DNA of 64,000 nucleotides from Paraburkholderia phenoliruptrix (GTDB taxonomy: Bacteria > Pseudomonadota > Gammaproteobacteria > Burkholderiales > Burkholderiaceae): the NCBI RefSeq assembly GCF_902859825.1, contig NZ_CADIKB010000033.1:1-64000 (forward strand), written 5' to 3'. The number at the start of each line of letters is the position of its first letter. Position 1 is the first letter of the stretch. The position numbers and the translations under genes are program-made. Shown one piece after another: positions 53,772-62,680 of this stretch. The notes below the pieces were generated by a model. That model was given only the letters and a program-made list of their open reading frames with translations. It made no database searches and was not told the DNA's origin.

Positions 53772-54506
53772 TTAATCTCGTTCGACGGAAGACTGGACGT
53801 TTTGAACCACATAGAATTTGGCCACGCGCTCGCGACTTTCCCACCCTATCGGTGCACCTCGCGGGACGAAAAGCGCGTCCCCGGCGCTGAGCGACAGCAC
53901 GCTGCCATCCGGCGCGGCGAACTGCACGCTGCCGGCGAGAAGGTGCATGAATTCGTTCACACCATGCGGACGAATAATCCGGTGGTACGGCGTCGAGTCC
54001 CACGTACCCGCTTTGTACGCTGCGTCGTCCTCGCTGAAGACATTGTCGCTGCGGCATGCAGGAGCCGGTCCCAGCAGCACCTCCGCCGGCAGGGTGGCCG
54101 ACGGCTTGAAATCGGCGTCGGCGCGTAAAGGCGTGAGGCCGGTCTTCGTCGGCCGCGCGCAGGCGGCGGCGCAGAACAGGAAACGCGTGCGGAATTCGGC
54201 TCTCATGCGCAGCGCGGTACCGCAGCCGATCACGGCCCCTTCGTGCGGACCCAGCTCCAACGGCGCCATTCCGGCCGCTTCCAGCGTGAGCGTTCCTTCC
54301 ACGACGACGATGGTTTCGATGTGGGGAAAGTGCTCCACAGCGAGCTCGCCGATGAAGCTGACACGACCCGCTGCCATCGCGTCCGGTCCTTCCCAGGCGA
54401 TTTCCCGGTGTCGCGCGAAGGGATCGTTGCGGCCAAATGCGCCGCGGCGGAAAGCGGTCGAAAACGGCGCTCCTTCGGCACGGTGCAATACAAATGCTGC
54501 GCTCAC
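53772..54506 (-). CDS. Two-domain cupin protein (bicupin)
   Basis: A 244-aa cytoplasmic protein with two cupin repeats: residues about 45-105 (ETIVVVEGTLTLEAAGMAPL) and 170-235 (GVNEFMHLLAGSVQFAAPDG, LSLSAGDALFVPRGAPIGWE). The GTG at 54506 follows AGGAG. The second cupin has the usual G(D)xxxxPxG turn, and His residues typical of metal sites are sparse, so catalysis is doubtful. Members of this group often accompany amino-acid or amine catabolism. With the DAO-type oxidase it may process or sense an imine or oxo product. Confidence 0.85.
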   Translation of the reverse strand: MSAAFVLHRAEGAPFSTAFRRGAFGRNDPFARHREIAWEGPDAMAAGRVSFIGELAVEHFPHIETIVVVEGTLTLEAAGMAPLELGPHEGAVIGCGTALRMRAEFRTRFLFCAAACARPTKTGLTPLRADADFKPSATLPAEVLLGPAPACRSDNVFSEDDAAYKAGTWDSTPYHRIIRPHGVNEFMHLLAGSVQFAAPDGSVLSLSAGDALFVPRGAPIGWESRERVAKFYVVQNVQSSVERD

Positions 54507-54617
54507 TTTGGCTCCTATGAATTGCCCGACGATGATTGCTTGCTGTCAGCCATTTAACCAGCTCGAAAAAATCAGGGCGCACTGATTTGAGCCGGCAAAC
54601 AACGCAAATCCATCCAT

Positions 54618-54634
54618 TGTGAGCCGGGCTCACA
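54618..54634. promoter_or_regulatory. 17-nt perfect palindrome, candidate operator
   Basis: TGTGAGCC-G-GGCTCACA. Half-sites resemble the CRP half-site TGTGA, but the spacing is seven rather than six, so a GntR- or LysR-type factor may be more likely. It lies in the divergent promoter region. Confidence 0.55.
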
Positions 54635-54660
54635 GCACGGTCTGCGGTCACACCCCTTAA

Positions 54661-54705
54661 CGGGTTGCCACGCAGGCATTCCGCTTATGCCGGCGAGGCA
54701 ACCCG
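54661..54705. repeat. 45-nt stem-loop (extended palindrome) in the A-T-TE leader
   Basis: CGGGTTGCC (54661-54669) pairs with GGCAACCCG (54697-54705), then CGC/GCG and GGCAT/ATGCC pair further inside, with single mismatches and a seven-base loop. No T-tract follows. It could be a leader structure, an operator for a dimer, or a small repetitive element. Confidence 0.55.
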
Positions 54706-54911
54706 GGGAGGTTCCAGCGGGCGAATCTGCAAACCGGCTGCCCGGCGCGCGCCCTCCTTCCAGGCGCCCCCGACGAGTGTTCGATGTCGCACGGAGCGCG
54801 TTCATTCGGTTGGCTACGCTATGCCCGTATTGTCATCGGCGGCCGGCCAACGTCGCGCGCGACGCGCCCGCCGCATTTCAATGGTGTCCGCACGCTGAAC
54901 ATGGGGTTTGG

Positions 54912-57900
54912 ATGGATCGCTTCGACTTCCCGGGCGCCTCGCGTGCGTATGGCGACACGTCCGGACGCACACCCTTCTACACGAGCTCGCCTGAACGGAT
55001 CGACGCGTCGCAGTTGACGGCGTTTACGGCGTTCCTGCGACGCTGCACGGGCGAGCCGCTGCCCGACCACGAAGCCCTGTACGAGTTTTCCGTCCGCGAA
55101 TTTCGGACCTTCTGGCGATGCTTCGTGCAATGGGCGCTAGGCGATGCATACTCAGGCGACGCCGAACCGGTTTGCATCGGCGACGACTGCGAACACGCGG
55201 TCTTTTTTCCGCAGATGAAACTCAACTACGCGGACGTCCTGCTGGCGCCGTCAACGGCATCGGCCGACGCACCCGCGCTCACCGCCTGTCACGCCGACGG
55301 CAGCCGCGTGCGCCTCACGCGCGCCGAACTGCGCGAGCAGGTCGCGCGTCTCGCGCAGGCGCTGTCGGCGCTCGGCCTGCGCGAAGGCGACCGCGTGGTC
55401 GGCGTGATGCGCAACGACGTCGAGGCTATTGTCAGCACGTTGGCCGTGACGGCCCTTGGCGCGACCATGTCGACCGCGGCGCCCGAGATGGGCGTCGAAT
55501 CGATCCGCGATCGCTTCCAGCCGCTGGCTCCGCGACTGTTGTTTGCACATACCGCGGCGCGCCCATTCGACACCGGCAAACCGGTGGCGAGCAACATCGC
55601 GGAACTCGCGGCCGCGCTGCCGTCCCTGCAAGCGGTTGTGCGCCTCGACGACGGCAGCTTGCCGAGCACGGTCACCCAGCCGATCCACGCGCTTGCCGAA
55701 CTGCTCGATAACGGCGACGCGAGCGGTTTCGTGTGGCAGCGCTTCGCCTTCAACCATCCGCTTTTCATCATGTTTTCGTCGGGGACGACCGGCAAGCCGA
55801 AGTGCATCGTGCATGGCGCCGGCGGCACGCTGATCGAGCATCTGAAGGAGCACCGGCTGCATACCGATCTCGCGCCTCGCGACCGGATGTACTTTCACAC
55901 GAGCTGCGCGTGGATGATGTGGAACTGGCAGTTGTCGGCGCTTGCGTCCGGCGTGGAGATCGTGACCTACGATGGGCCGGTGTCCACCGTCGACACGCTG
56001 TGGCGTCTCGTCGCAGACGAGCGCGTCACCGTGTTCGGCACCAGCCCCGCGTATCTGAAGATGTCGGAAGATGCGGGCCTGCAGCCGAAGACGCAGTTCG
56101 ATCTCGGCGCCCTGCGCGCGATGCTGTCCACCGGCGCCGTGCTGTACGACTCGCAGTTCGACTGGGTGCGCAATCATGTGAAGCCGCTGCCGCTGCAGTC
56201 CATCTCGGGCGGCACCGACATCATCGGCTGCTTTGTGCTAGGTAATCCTAACGTTCCGGTGTATGCGGGCGAGGCGCAATGCCGCAGTCTCGGGCTCGAT
56301 GTACAGGCATGGGACGAGGGATCGAAAACCGCGGGCGTCGGTCAGCTTGTTTGCGTGAATCCGTTCCCTTCGCGTCCGCTCGGATTCTTCGGCGATACCG
56401 ACGGCAAGGCGTTTCATGCCGCCTATTTCGCAAGCAATCCAGGTGTATGGACGCATGGCGATCTGATTTCGCTGTCGCCGCAAGGCACCGTGCGCATGCA
56501 TGGCCGCTCCGACGGCGTGCTGAATGTACGCGGCATCAACGTCGGTCCCGGCGAGATTTATCGGGTGTTGAACGATATTCCCGAAGTTCGCGAGGCGCTG
56601 GTAGTCGAGCAGCAGGTGCGTCATGCGTCCGCGAATTCGCGGGATACGCAGCAGGTCGAGTCGCGGCTCGTGCTGTTGCTGGTGTTGAACAAGGGTGCAG
56701 GGTTGAACGGCGCGCTCGCCGCCCGCGTGCGCCGCGACCTCGCGCGCCGCGCGTCGCCGGCTCATGTGCCCGACCGGATCATTGCTGTCGATGCTTTGCC
56801 GCTCACGCACAACGGCAAGCTCTCCGAAGCGGCGGCGCGCTGCGCGGTCAACGGACTGCCGGTCGGCAACACGGCGGCACTACGCAACCCCGAGTGTCTC
56901 GACGCCATCCGGCTTCATCCGGCGTTGAATCTGGCCGCGCGCGAACTGCCGCCGGTGGGCGAGACCCGCGAACAGCTCGAAGCCCACCTGCAGGCGCAGT
57001 GGGAGAAGCTGTTCGGCATGGCACCGATCGGCCGCGACGACAACTTCTTCGACCTGGGCGGCCATTCGCTGCTTGCGATGCGCCTGTTTGCCGAAATACG
57101 CCAGTCGACCGGACGCGTCATCCCACTCGCCATGCTGATGATCGCGCCGACCATCTCGCGGCTCGCCTCGCTGATCTGGGAGGACGCATTGCCGTCGTCT
57201 TCGCCGACTCTCGTGCCGGTGCGCGCGGGAACCGGCGTGCCGCTATTCCTGATCCACAGCGCGAGCGGCTCGGTGATGGAGTGCCTCGCATTGGTCGATT
57301 CTCTGAAAAGCCGTCGCCCGGTTTACGGACTGGTGGCGCGCGGTCTGGAAGGCGAGCAGCCGGCGCTGCTGCGCGTGGAAGACATGGCCGCGAGCTATAT
57401 CGAGCAGATGCGCACCGTGCAGCCCAAAGGGCCGTATGCGTTGGCCGGCTATTCGTTCGGCGGTCTCGTGGCATTCGAGATTGCGCAGCAACTGCGTCGT
57501 GCCGGCGAGCGGATCGATTTGCTGTTCCTGCTCGATACCTACGTCGACGAGCACTGCCGCCCTTGGAGCGCACAGCTACAACGTCGCGCCGCTTCTTTAC
57601 GCATGCATTGGCGCACGGTGAGAGCGCTGCCGGCCGCACGCCTGCCGGGGTACGTGAAAGACCGGTTTACAGGCGTCGCGGATCAATTGCGGATGCGCGT
57701 TGGCCGCATGGCGCGCAGGCCGGAAGCGTACACCGCTGTGCTGCCGCCGGCGATGCGGCACATACGCGAAACGATGCGCGTCGCGATGACCACGTATCGT
57801 CCGAAGCCTTACGACGCATGCCCCATCGTCTACGTGCGCGCAGCGGTTCTGCAGGATGCTTATGGCGATCCGCTGCCGCTGTGGCGGCGCGTGGCGCGTG

Positions 57901-58007
57901 CCGGGCTCGTCGTGGCGGAGGTGTCGGGCGACCATTCCGATCTGATCGTCGAACCGAATGTGCAGTTCGTCGCGGCGGCGCTCGATCGCGGTCTCGGCGA
58001 ATCATGA
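54912..58007 (+). CDS. A-T-TE enzyme with acetoacetyl-CoA-synthetase-type adenylation domain
   Basis: A 1031-aa single-module NRPS-like enzyme. Residues 1-660 form an adenylate-forming domain whose extra N-terminal region (LYEFSVREFRTFWRCF, MKLNYADVLL) is that of acetoacetyl-CoA synthetases rather than amino-acid A domains. Motifs: SSGTTGKPK (289-297), GGTDI (433-437), THGDLISLSP (514-523) and the catalytic Lys636 (LTHNGKLSE). A carrier domain follows with Ser719 (DLGGHSLLAM), the phosphopantetheine site. Residues about 770-1031 form a type I thioesterase: Ser848 (AGYSFGG), probable Asp875 (LLDTY), His1008 (SGDHSDL). It has no condensation domain. I infer that it activates a carboxylic or beta-keto acid, tethers it and releases or dimerises it, as known for A-T-TE furanone and quinone synthetases. 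Start choice rests on the frame; the ribosome binding site is weak. No tailoring genes follow. Confidence 0.88.
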   Translation: MDRFDFPGASRAYGDTSGRTPFYTSSPERIDASQLTAFTAFLRRCTGEPLPDHEALYEFSVREFRTFWRCFVQWALGDAYSGDAEPVCIGDDCEHAVFFPQMKLNYADVLLAPSTASADAPALTACHADGSRVRLTRAELREQVARLAQALSALGLREGDRVVGVMRNDVEAIVSTLAVTALGATMSTAAPEMGVESIRDRFQPLAPRLLFAHTAARPFDTGKPVASNIAELAAALPSLQAVVRLDDGSLPSTVTQPIHALAELLDNGDASGFVWQRFAFNHPLFIMFSSGTTGKPKCIVHGAGGTLIEHLKEHRLHTDLAPRDRMYFHTSCAWMMWNWQLSALASGVEIVTYDGPVSTVDTLWRLVADERVTVFGTSPAYLKMSEDAGLQPKTQFDLGALRAMLSTGAVLYDSQFDWVRNHVKPLPLQSISGGTDIIGCFVLGNPNVPVYAGEAQCRSLGLDVQAWDEGSKTAGVGQLVCVNPFPSRPLGFFGDTDGKAFHAAYFASNPGVWTHGDLISLSPQGTVRMHGRSDGVLNVRGINVGPGEIYRVLNDIPEVREALVVEQQVRHASANSRDTQQVESRLVLLLVLNKGAGLNGALAARVRRDLARRASPAHVPDRIIAVDALPLTHNGKLSEAAARCAVNGLPVGNTAALRNPECLDAIRLHPALNLAARELPPVGETREQLEAHLQAQWEKLFGMAPIGRDDNFFDLGGHSLLAMRLFAEIRQSTGRVIPLAMLMIAPTISRLASLIWEDALPSSSPTLVPVRAGTGVPLFLIHSASGSVMECLALVDSLKSRRPVYGLVARGLEGEQPALLRVEDMAASYIEQMRTVQPKGPYALAGYSFGGLVAFEIAQQLRRAGERIDLLFLLDTYVDEHCRPWSAQLQRRAASLRMHWRTVRALPAARLPGYVKDRFTGVADQLRMRVGRMARRPEAYTAVLPPAMRHIRETMRVAMTTYRPKPYDACPIVYVRAAVLQDAYGDPLPLWRRVARAGLVVAEVSGDHSDLIVEPNVQFVAAALDRGLGES

Positions 58008-58158
58008 CATCGGCGCGGAAGTGTCGACGCTCGGATAAAAATAAACTGAAACACTCAATTTTTCGTCTTTGCTTGCCGATAATCCGACTGTCAGTTTCCA
58101 CGTCGCGGTCGTATTCACATCGCTTTAAGCAAGATCGGCACATTACAAGACGATTATC

Positions 58159-59679
58159 GTGTTTCCTAACCCTGTCGGGCGAGCGGCCATTATCGCGGGT
58201 CGCCATCCGTTCATCGTGGGCGCGCTCGGCATGCTGCTGGCGGCGAGTGTCCTGGGCGTGAGCCTGCTCACGCTCGTCGCCGCGCGCGACACAGCGATCC
58301 TGCACGCTCACGAGACGTCCCGAAACGTAGCCGCCGTATTGTCGAGCAACATTTCGCGGACGATCGATTCGTCCGATCAATCGTTGCAGGCGCTCATTGC
58401 CGCACTCGATAAGCCCGCCGTTCAGCACATGGACGCGGGCGTGCGGCATGAGCTGCTGTTCAGCCCCACGGCCGCTACGCGTTACGTGACGGGCATGGGC
58501 GTGACCGACGAGCGCGGACAGTTGATAGACGGCTGCTGTTCGCGCACGCATCACTGGAACTTTAGCGACCGCGATTACTTTCTCGTGCATCGGCAGTCGA
58601 ACAAGCTCGGCCTGTATATCTCTGCGGTCTATCAGGCGCGCTCGCGCGGCGGCGTAGACTCGATGGCGCTCAGCCGACGGATCACTAACGCGGACGGCTC
58701 CTTCAAGGGCATAGCCCTGGTCGCGATCGACGTGGAATATTTCAGGCGCCTGCTGGATGGGCTCGACGTCGGCTCGCGCGGCGTCACGGCGATTGTTCGC
58801 ACCGATGGCACGCTCGTCGCGAGAAATCCCGCTCTCGCCGCAGCGTTCACACGGAACTTCAGCAAGTCGCTGACCTTTCCGCGGATGGTGAATCACGAAT
58901 CCGGCTTCTACACGGCGCGTTCTTCCACTGACGGCGTGCTGAGGCTCTATACGTTTGAACGTGTGCCCGGCACGCCGCTCATTGCCGTCGTCGCGCCCGC
59001 ACTCGACGACATCCTCGCCTCATGGCGAACGCTTGCGTGGATGGTGGGTGTTTCCGCCTGCGCCATCAGCTTCGCGTTTTGCGCAGTCGTCTGGCTGCTG
59101 GCATTTGCGTTGCGAGACCGCGCGCTCGCTGGAGACCGCCTGACCGAGCTCACGCAGACCGACCCGCTCACTGGTCTCAAGAACCGCCGGGCGCTCGACG
59201 AGGTACTGCAAAACGAATGGGACAGATTGCAGCGCAACGACAGCCATCTGTCGGTGCTATTCGTGGACGCCGATCATTTCAAGCAATACAACGACCAATA
59301 CGGTCACGCAGAAGGCGACAAGGCGTTGAAGCATCTTGCCGCCCGCATCGTGCAGCGCGTTCACCGTCGCGGCGATTGCGTCGCCCGGTATGGCGGCGAA
59401 GAGTTCGTGGTCGTGTTGCCGGACACGGACGCCGCGGGCGCCTACCGTGTTGCCGAGGGCATCCGCGAGCAACTGGAAAGCTCCTGGCAAACCGGGCGCG
59501 AGGCCGGCAGCGCTGCCGTTCATCCGTTCACGGTCAGCATCGGCTGCGCGACTGGGCGACGCGCGTCTCCTTCCACCTGCGAGGAGCTGACGAAGGCCGC
59601 GGACATCGCGCTTTACGAAGCGAAAAGTGCGGGCCGCAATTGCGTGAGAGCGGCGAGCGCTATGAGCCAACCCGGATAA
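58159..59679 (+). CDS. Membrane diguanylate cyclase with Cache sensor domain
   Basis: Inner membrane c-di-GMP synthase of 506 aa. TM1 is at residues about 18-42, a periplasmic dCache-like region at 43-285 (DGCCSRTHHWNFSDRDYFLV and SGFYTARSST), TM2 at about 290-315 and GGDEF at 325-495. The active-site loop is GGEEF (near residue 412), with the RxxD inhibitory site (RRGD) five residues upstream, so product inhibition is expected. The start is GTG at 58159 after a weak AAGACGA site. The ligand is unknown. Its 3' end overlaps the convergent lipoprotein gene by 20 nt. Confidence 0.93.
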   Translation: MFPNPVGRAAIIAGRHPFIVGALGMLLAASVLGVSLLTLVAARDTAILHAHETSRNVAAVLSSNISRTIDSSDQSLQALIAALDKPAVQHMDAGVRHELLFSPTAATRYVTGMGVTDERGQLIDGCCSRTHHWNFSDRDYFLVHRQSNKLGLYISAVYQARSRGGVDSMALSRRITNADGSFKGIALVAIDVEYFRRLLDGLDVGSRGVTAIVRTDGTLVARNPALAAAFTRNFSKSLTFPRMVNHESGFYTARSSTDGVLRLYTFERVPGTPLIAVVAPALDDILASWRTLAWMVGVSACAISFAFCAVVWLLAFALRDRALAGDRLTELTQTDPLTGLKNRRALDEVLQNEWDRLQRNDSHLSVLFVDADHFKQYNDQYGHAEGDKALKHLAARIVQRVHRRGDCVARYGGEEFVVVLPDTDAAGAYRVAEGIREQLESSWQTGREAGSAAVHPFTVSIGCATGRRASPSTCEELTKAADIALYEAKSAGRNCVRAASAMSQPG

Positions 59680-60508
59680 TAAGCGTGACGTCTTTGGCGA
59701 TGACGGACTGGCCGGCTTCGAATACGCCGGCTGGAACGACGAACTTCCCGCCATAGTGAATAGTGTGCAGCCCCGCTGGCAGCGGTTGAATCATCAGGTA
59801 ATAGCCGTCGGCGACGGCCGTCGCCGATCCGCCTGTATGACCGAAAATCCATGGACTAGGCGCGGAAAACGGGAATATGCCGGTCTTCGTGCGATAGGCC
59901 GCGATGTTGTCGACGGCCACGCCGTCTACCGTGCAGAACAGACCGCGAATGTCGTTTGTAAAGGCGCTGGCAATCTTCAACTGATCGGCGGTGAATGTGC
60001 GGATGGGCGGATTGTCGAGCGAATTCGGTCCGTCGACCAAGGGCAGGAAGAGCGACGCGCCGTCGAGGACCAGCAGGAAGATTGAGGTGCCCGCAGGAAT
60101 GGTGCTCGCCGCCTGGTTGCAGATCGTCTGCACCGCAGCGGGCGTGGCCCAGAACCATACGTTTCCCGTTTGCGCGGCTGAAATAGGCCGATGGTTGCAG
60201 TCTTCGAATGGATGGGGCAGGGGGCCGACCGGCAATCCGAGCACCCACTGCCAGAACGAAACCGCCCACTGACTGTATGTCTTGCTCCGGAACTCCATGT
60301 CGAGCGACACGACATACGGGTTCACAACTTGTTCATGCGGACTCGCCTCGTCGGCGGTCGCGAAGGCGGCTGCTCGTCCGCTATCGTCGCCTCCGCCACA
60401 TCCCGCAAAGGGGATTGCAGCGCCCATCACCACTGCCGAGGTCCGCAGTATCTTCCCGGCACGCGCGGCGATCGCGGTACGGTCTCGCGTTTCGAAGCGG
60501 ACGCTCAT
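59660..60508 (-). CDS. Predicted lipoprotein of unknown function
   Basis: A 282-aa exported protein. The N-terminus has an Arg-rich region, then a hydrophobic stretch ending in the lipobox-like FAGC and a Gly/Asp linker. The body contains YSQWAVSFWQWVLGLPVGPL, then a Pro/Cys segment (EDCNHRPI) and mostly beta-rich sequence ending KDVTLIIRVGS. Cys residues may form disulphides. AGGAGG precedes the ATG. I do not recognise the family. Divergent from the small membrane protein gene. Confidence 0.75.
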   Translation of the reverse strand: MSVRFETRDRTAIAARAGKILRTSAVVMGAAIPFAGCGGGDDSGRAAAFATADEASPHEQVVNPYVVSLDMEFRSKTYSQWAVSFWQWVLGLPVGPLPHPFEDCNHRPISAAQTGNVWFWATPAAVQTICNQAASTIPAGTSIFLLVLDGASLFLPLVDGPNSLDNPPIRTFTADQLKIASAFTNDIRGLFCTVDGVAVDNIAAYRTKTGIFPFSAPSPWIFGHTGGSATAVADGYYLMIQPLPAGLHTIHYGGKFVVPAGVFEAGQSVIAKDVTLIIRVGS

Positions 60509-60688
60509 ACGGCCTCCTGGTGCCGAGGCGATCTACGACGGCGACAACGGCTTATTCAGTCTAGCAAGAGTAAAACGGTGCGTCGACGGCCGGATTGAAG
60601 CGGCGTTTCAATATGCTTCGCCTATAGTCGTTTGTCATATGGGCGAAGGCGGGCCTCGCCCGATCCGTCGGATGGCAGGAGGGCGAAC

Positions 60689-60892
60689 ATGGAACACGAA
60701 TACGCAAACCTGGAGAAGTCGGTCTTCTGGCTCCATGTCGCGGTGGCGCTGCTGTTATTGCTCTCACTACAGCGAGGTAAGAACGTCGATCTGAAAGGTT
60801 GGCTGCAAGCGCAGAGACAGGCTCTCACGGCCGAGTTTTCCGCTGCCGTGCTGCTCCCGGAGGTGGTGCAGCAGTCGGGCGCGGCGCCGTAG
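60689..60892 (+). CDS. Small single-pass membrane protein
   Basis: A 67-aa protein with one hydrophobic helix (VFWLHVAVALLLLLSL, residues 11-26) after a short acidic N-terminus and a soluble tail containing KGWLQAQRQALTAEFSAAVL. The ribosome binding site AGGAGGGCGAAC is strong and well spaced, which supports it being a gene despite its size. Function unknown. Confidence 0.55.
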   Translation: MEHEYANLEKSVFWLHVAVALLLLLSLQRGKNVDLKGWLQAQRQALTAEFSAAVLLPEVVQQSGAAP

Positions 60893-60979
60893 CCGACGTT
60901 CGGCTCGTGTTCGCAGATGTAGAAACGGAGATCGGATGAAACTGCCCTGATGGTTCGATATCGAGCCTGCAAGCGATTC

Positions 60980-62272
60980 CTACGACGGCACGAAGACGCC
61001 TATCGAGGCGACCGCCATGGCAAGCGTCGCGAGCCATCCTCCCCAGGCCAGCGGGCCGGTGACGGCGAATTGCCCCATCACGCGCCTGCTACGCGCCATC
61101 AGCATCATGACGATCATGATCGGTACGGCAGTCACACCGTTGATCACGGCGCTCCAGTAGAGCGCGCGAATCGGATCGAAGTGCATGAAGGTGATGGCAA
61201 CACCGCCGACAATGGCGAGCGCAATCACCGCGTAAAACTCGCGCGCAAGCGTCAGATGCAGCGCGAGACTGCTACGCCAGCGGAAGCTCCCGGCGGCGGC
61301 ATACGCGGCCGATCCTGCGAGAACGGGAAGCGCGAGAAGACCCGTCCCGATGATGCCGAGAGCAAACAGCACGTAGGCGAATCGCCCGGCAAGCGGCTCG
61401 AGCGCTCGCGCGGCGTCTGCGGATGTTTTCACATCAATGTGATGCAGGTGGAGCGTCGCGGCCGCCGTGAGCATGATGAAAAAAGCAACGAAGTTCGACA
61501 CGCCCATGCCGACCCATGTATCGAAGCTGATCCGGCGTAACTGCGCCGGCGCCTGATACGGCACGCGGCGCAACGGTCCTTGCCCCGGTGCCGCGCGCAT
61601 TTCCTCGACTTCCTGCGATGCCTGCCAGAAAAATAGATACGGGCTGATCGTAGTCCCGAGTACAGCGACGACCGTCGTCAGATAGTCGGATGTCAGTGAG
61701 ACGTGCGGCAGCACAACTGCACGCGCAACGTCCGGCCAACGGATCGGCACGATCACCGCGACGGCGACATAGGCGAGAAGCGACAGGGCGGTCCATTTCA
61801 GGAAGTTCGCGTACCGGTCGTAGGGAACGAATATCTGAAGCGCAATGGAGAACAGTCCGAGGAAGACGACATAAAAGTGCTCCGGACCGTGCACCAGCAA
61901 TCCGACCGCGGCGCCCATCGCTGAAAGGTCTGCCGCGATGTTGATCACGTTCGCGACGAGGAGCAGGAAGACCGCGCCGTACAACAGCCATGGCGGGTAA
62001 TGCGCGCGCATGTTGGAGGCGAGGCCTTTTCCGGTCACCCGCCCAACCCGTGCGCTTACTAGCTGAATCGCTGTCATCAACGGATAGGTGAGCAGGATCG
62101 TCCACAGCAGGTTGAACCCGAAAAGTGCCCCGGCCTGCGAGTATGTGCCGATCCCTGACGGGTCATCGTCTGCCGCACCTGTGATGAGTCCCGGCCCCAG
62201 TCGTTTGATCCATGACCGCTCGACAGGGTCGCGCACAGCTGCTTCCGGCTCTATCAGTTTGTCGTCGTCCAT
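60980..62272 (-). CDS. Nramp-family divalent metal transporter, non-canonical motif
   Basis: Eleven-helix membrane transporter of 430 aa. The first helix has GAADDDPSGIGTYSQAGALF (residues 32-51), where canonical Nramp proteins have DPGN; the helix-6 motif is TTISPYLFFWQ (207-217) in place of the MPHN that binds transition metals with a Met. It therefore belongs to the Nramp-related clade lacking the Met-His pair, whose members may transport other divalent ions. A His-rich secreted protein is coded immediately upstream on the same strand. Substrate ion is uncertain. Confidence 0.85.
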   Translation of the reverse strand: MDDDKLIEPEAAVRDPVERSWIKRLGPGLITGAADDDPSGIGTYSQAGALFGFNLLWTILLTYPLMTAIQLVSARVGRVTGKGLASNMRAHYPPWLLYGAVFLLLVANVINIAADLSAMGAAVGLLVHGPEHFYVVFLGLFSIALQIFVPYDRYANFLKWTALSLLAYVAVAVIVPIRWPDVARAVVLPHVSLTSDYLTTVVAVLGTTISPYLFFWQASQEVEEMRAAPGQGPLRRVPYQAPAQLRRISFDTWVGMGVSNFVAFFIMLTAAATLHLHHIDVKTSADAARALEPLAGRFAYVLFALGIIGTGLLALPVLAGSAAYAAAGSFRWRSSLALHLTLAREFYAVIALAIVGGVAITFMHFDPIRALYWSAVINGVTAVPIMIVMMLMARSRRVMGQFAVTGPLAWGGWLATLAMAVASIGVFVPS

Positions 62273-62382
62273 GTTCTGCCCCTTGTTGTCCGTGGAGCAA
62301 ATTGCGGACCTGACGGCTGGCGGCCGCGTGCAATGTCATTGCGCCAGCGCGACCCTGGAGCCAAAGCGATGCGCGCCTCCCG

Positions 62383-62619
62383 CTACTGTGGCTGGCGCCG
62401 GCTTTGATGCTTGTGGTGCTTGTGCGAACGATGGTGGCTCGGGTGGGTACTGGTGGGTGCCGACGTGTTGTCTCCTCCGGCGGTCGGGGCCGCGGTCGCC
62501 GCCCCGTGTGCGTTGCCGCCGCCTGATCCGCCGTTGCCGTTGCCGCCCGCTTGCGCACCCGCGGTACTGGCAACGGCCAATGCGGCCAGAAGTACAAGCG
62601 TCGATTGAATGCCTCGCAT
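62383..62619 (-). CDS. Small Gly/His-rich secreted protein
   Basis: A 78-aa exported protein. The signal peptide (RGIQSTLVLLAALAVASTA) is followed by a Gly/Asn-rich segment, an Ala/Thr-rich spacer and a basic tail with seven His (HPSHHRSHKHHKH). AAGGAG precedes the ATG by seven nt, which decides the start over an upstream frame to 62790. It lies 110 nt upstream of the Nramp gene on the same strand. The His-rich tail could bind divalent metals in the periplasm; this is inference. Confidence 0.7.
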   Translation of the reverse strand: MRGIQSTLVLLAALAVASTAGAQAGGNGNGGSGGGNAHGAATAAPTAGGDNTSAPTSTHPSHHRSHKHHKHQSRRQPQ

Positions 62620-62680
62620 TTGGTGCTCCTTGAAAAGTAGATCGATTCGCTGAACGGTTGGCCGTCGGCGCGCCGCAATC

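Larger units (their letters stand above)
54507..54911. other. Divergent intergenic region with two palindromes
   Basis: About 405 nt between the bicupin-oxidase operon and the A-T-TE gene. Apart from the two palindromes listed separately it shows no gene: open frames here lack family resemblance. It must hold both promoters and a long 5' leader for the A-T-TE gene. Confidence 0.5.

Noticed and set aside
54618..54634. CRP binding site
   Set aside because: Half-sites match TGTGA/TCACA but the spacer is seven bases instead of six, so it is reported only as a general operator candidate.
53770..54651. N-terminal extension of the DAO oxidase frame
   Set aside because: Overlaps the bicupin gene in another frame on the same strand, while the oxidase fold starts only after 53769.
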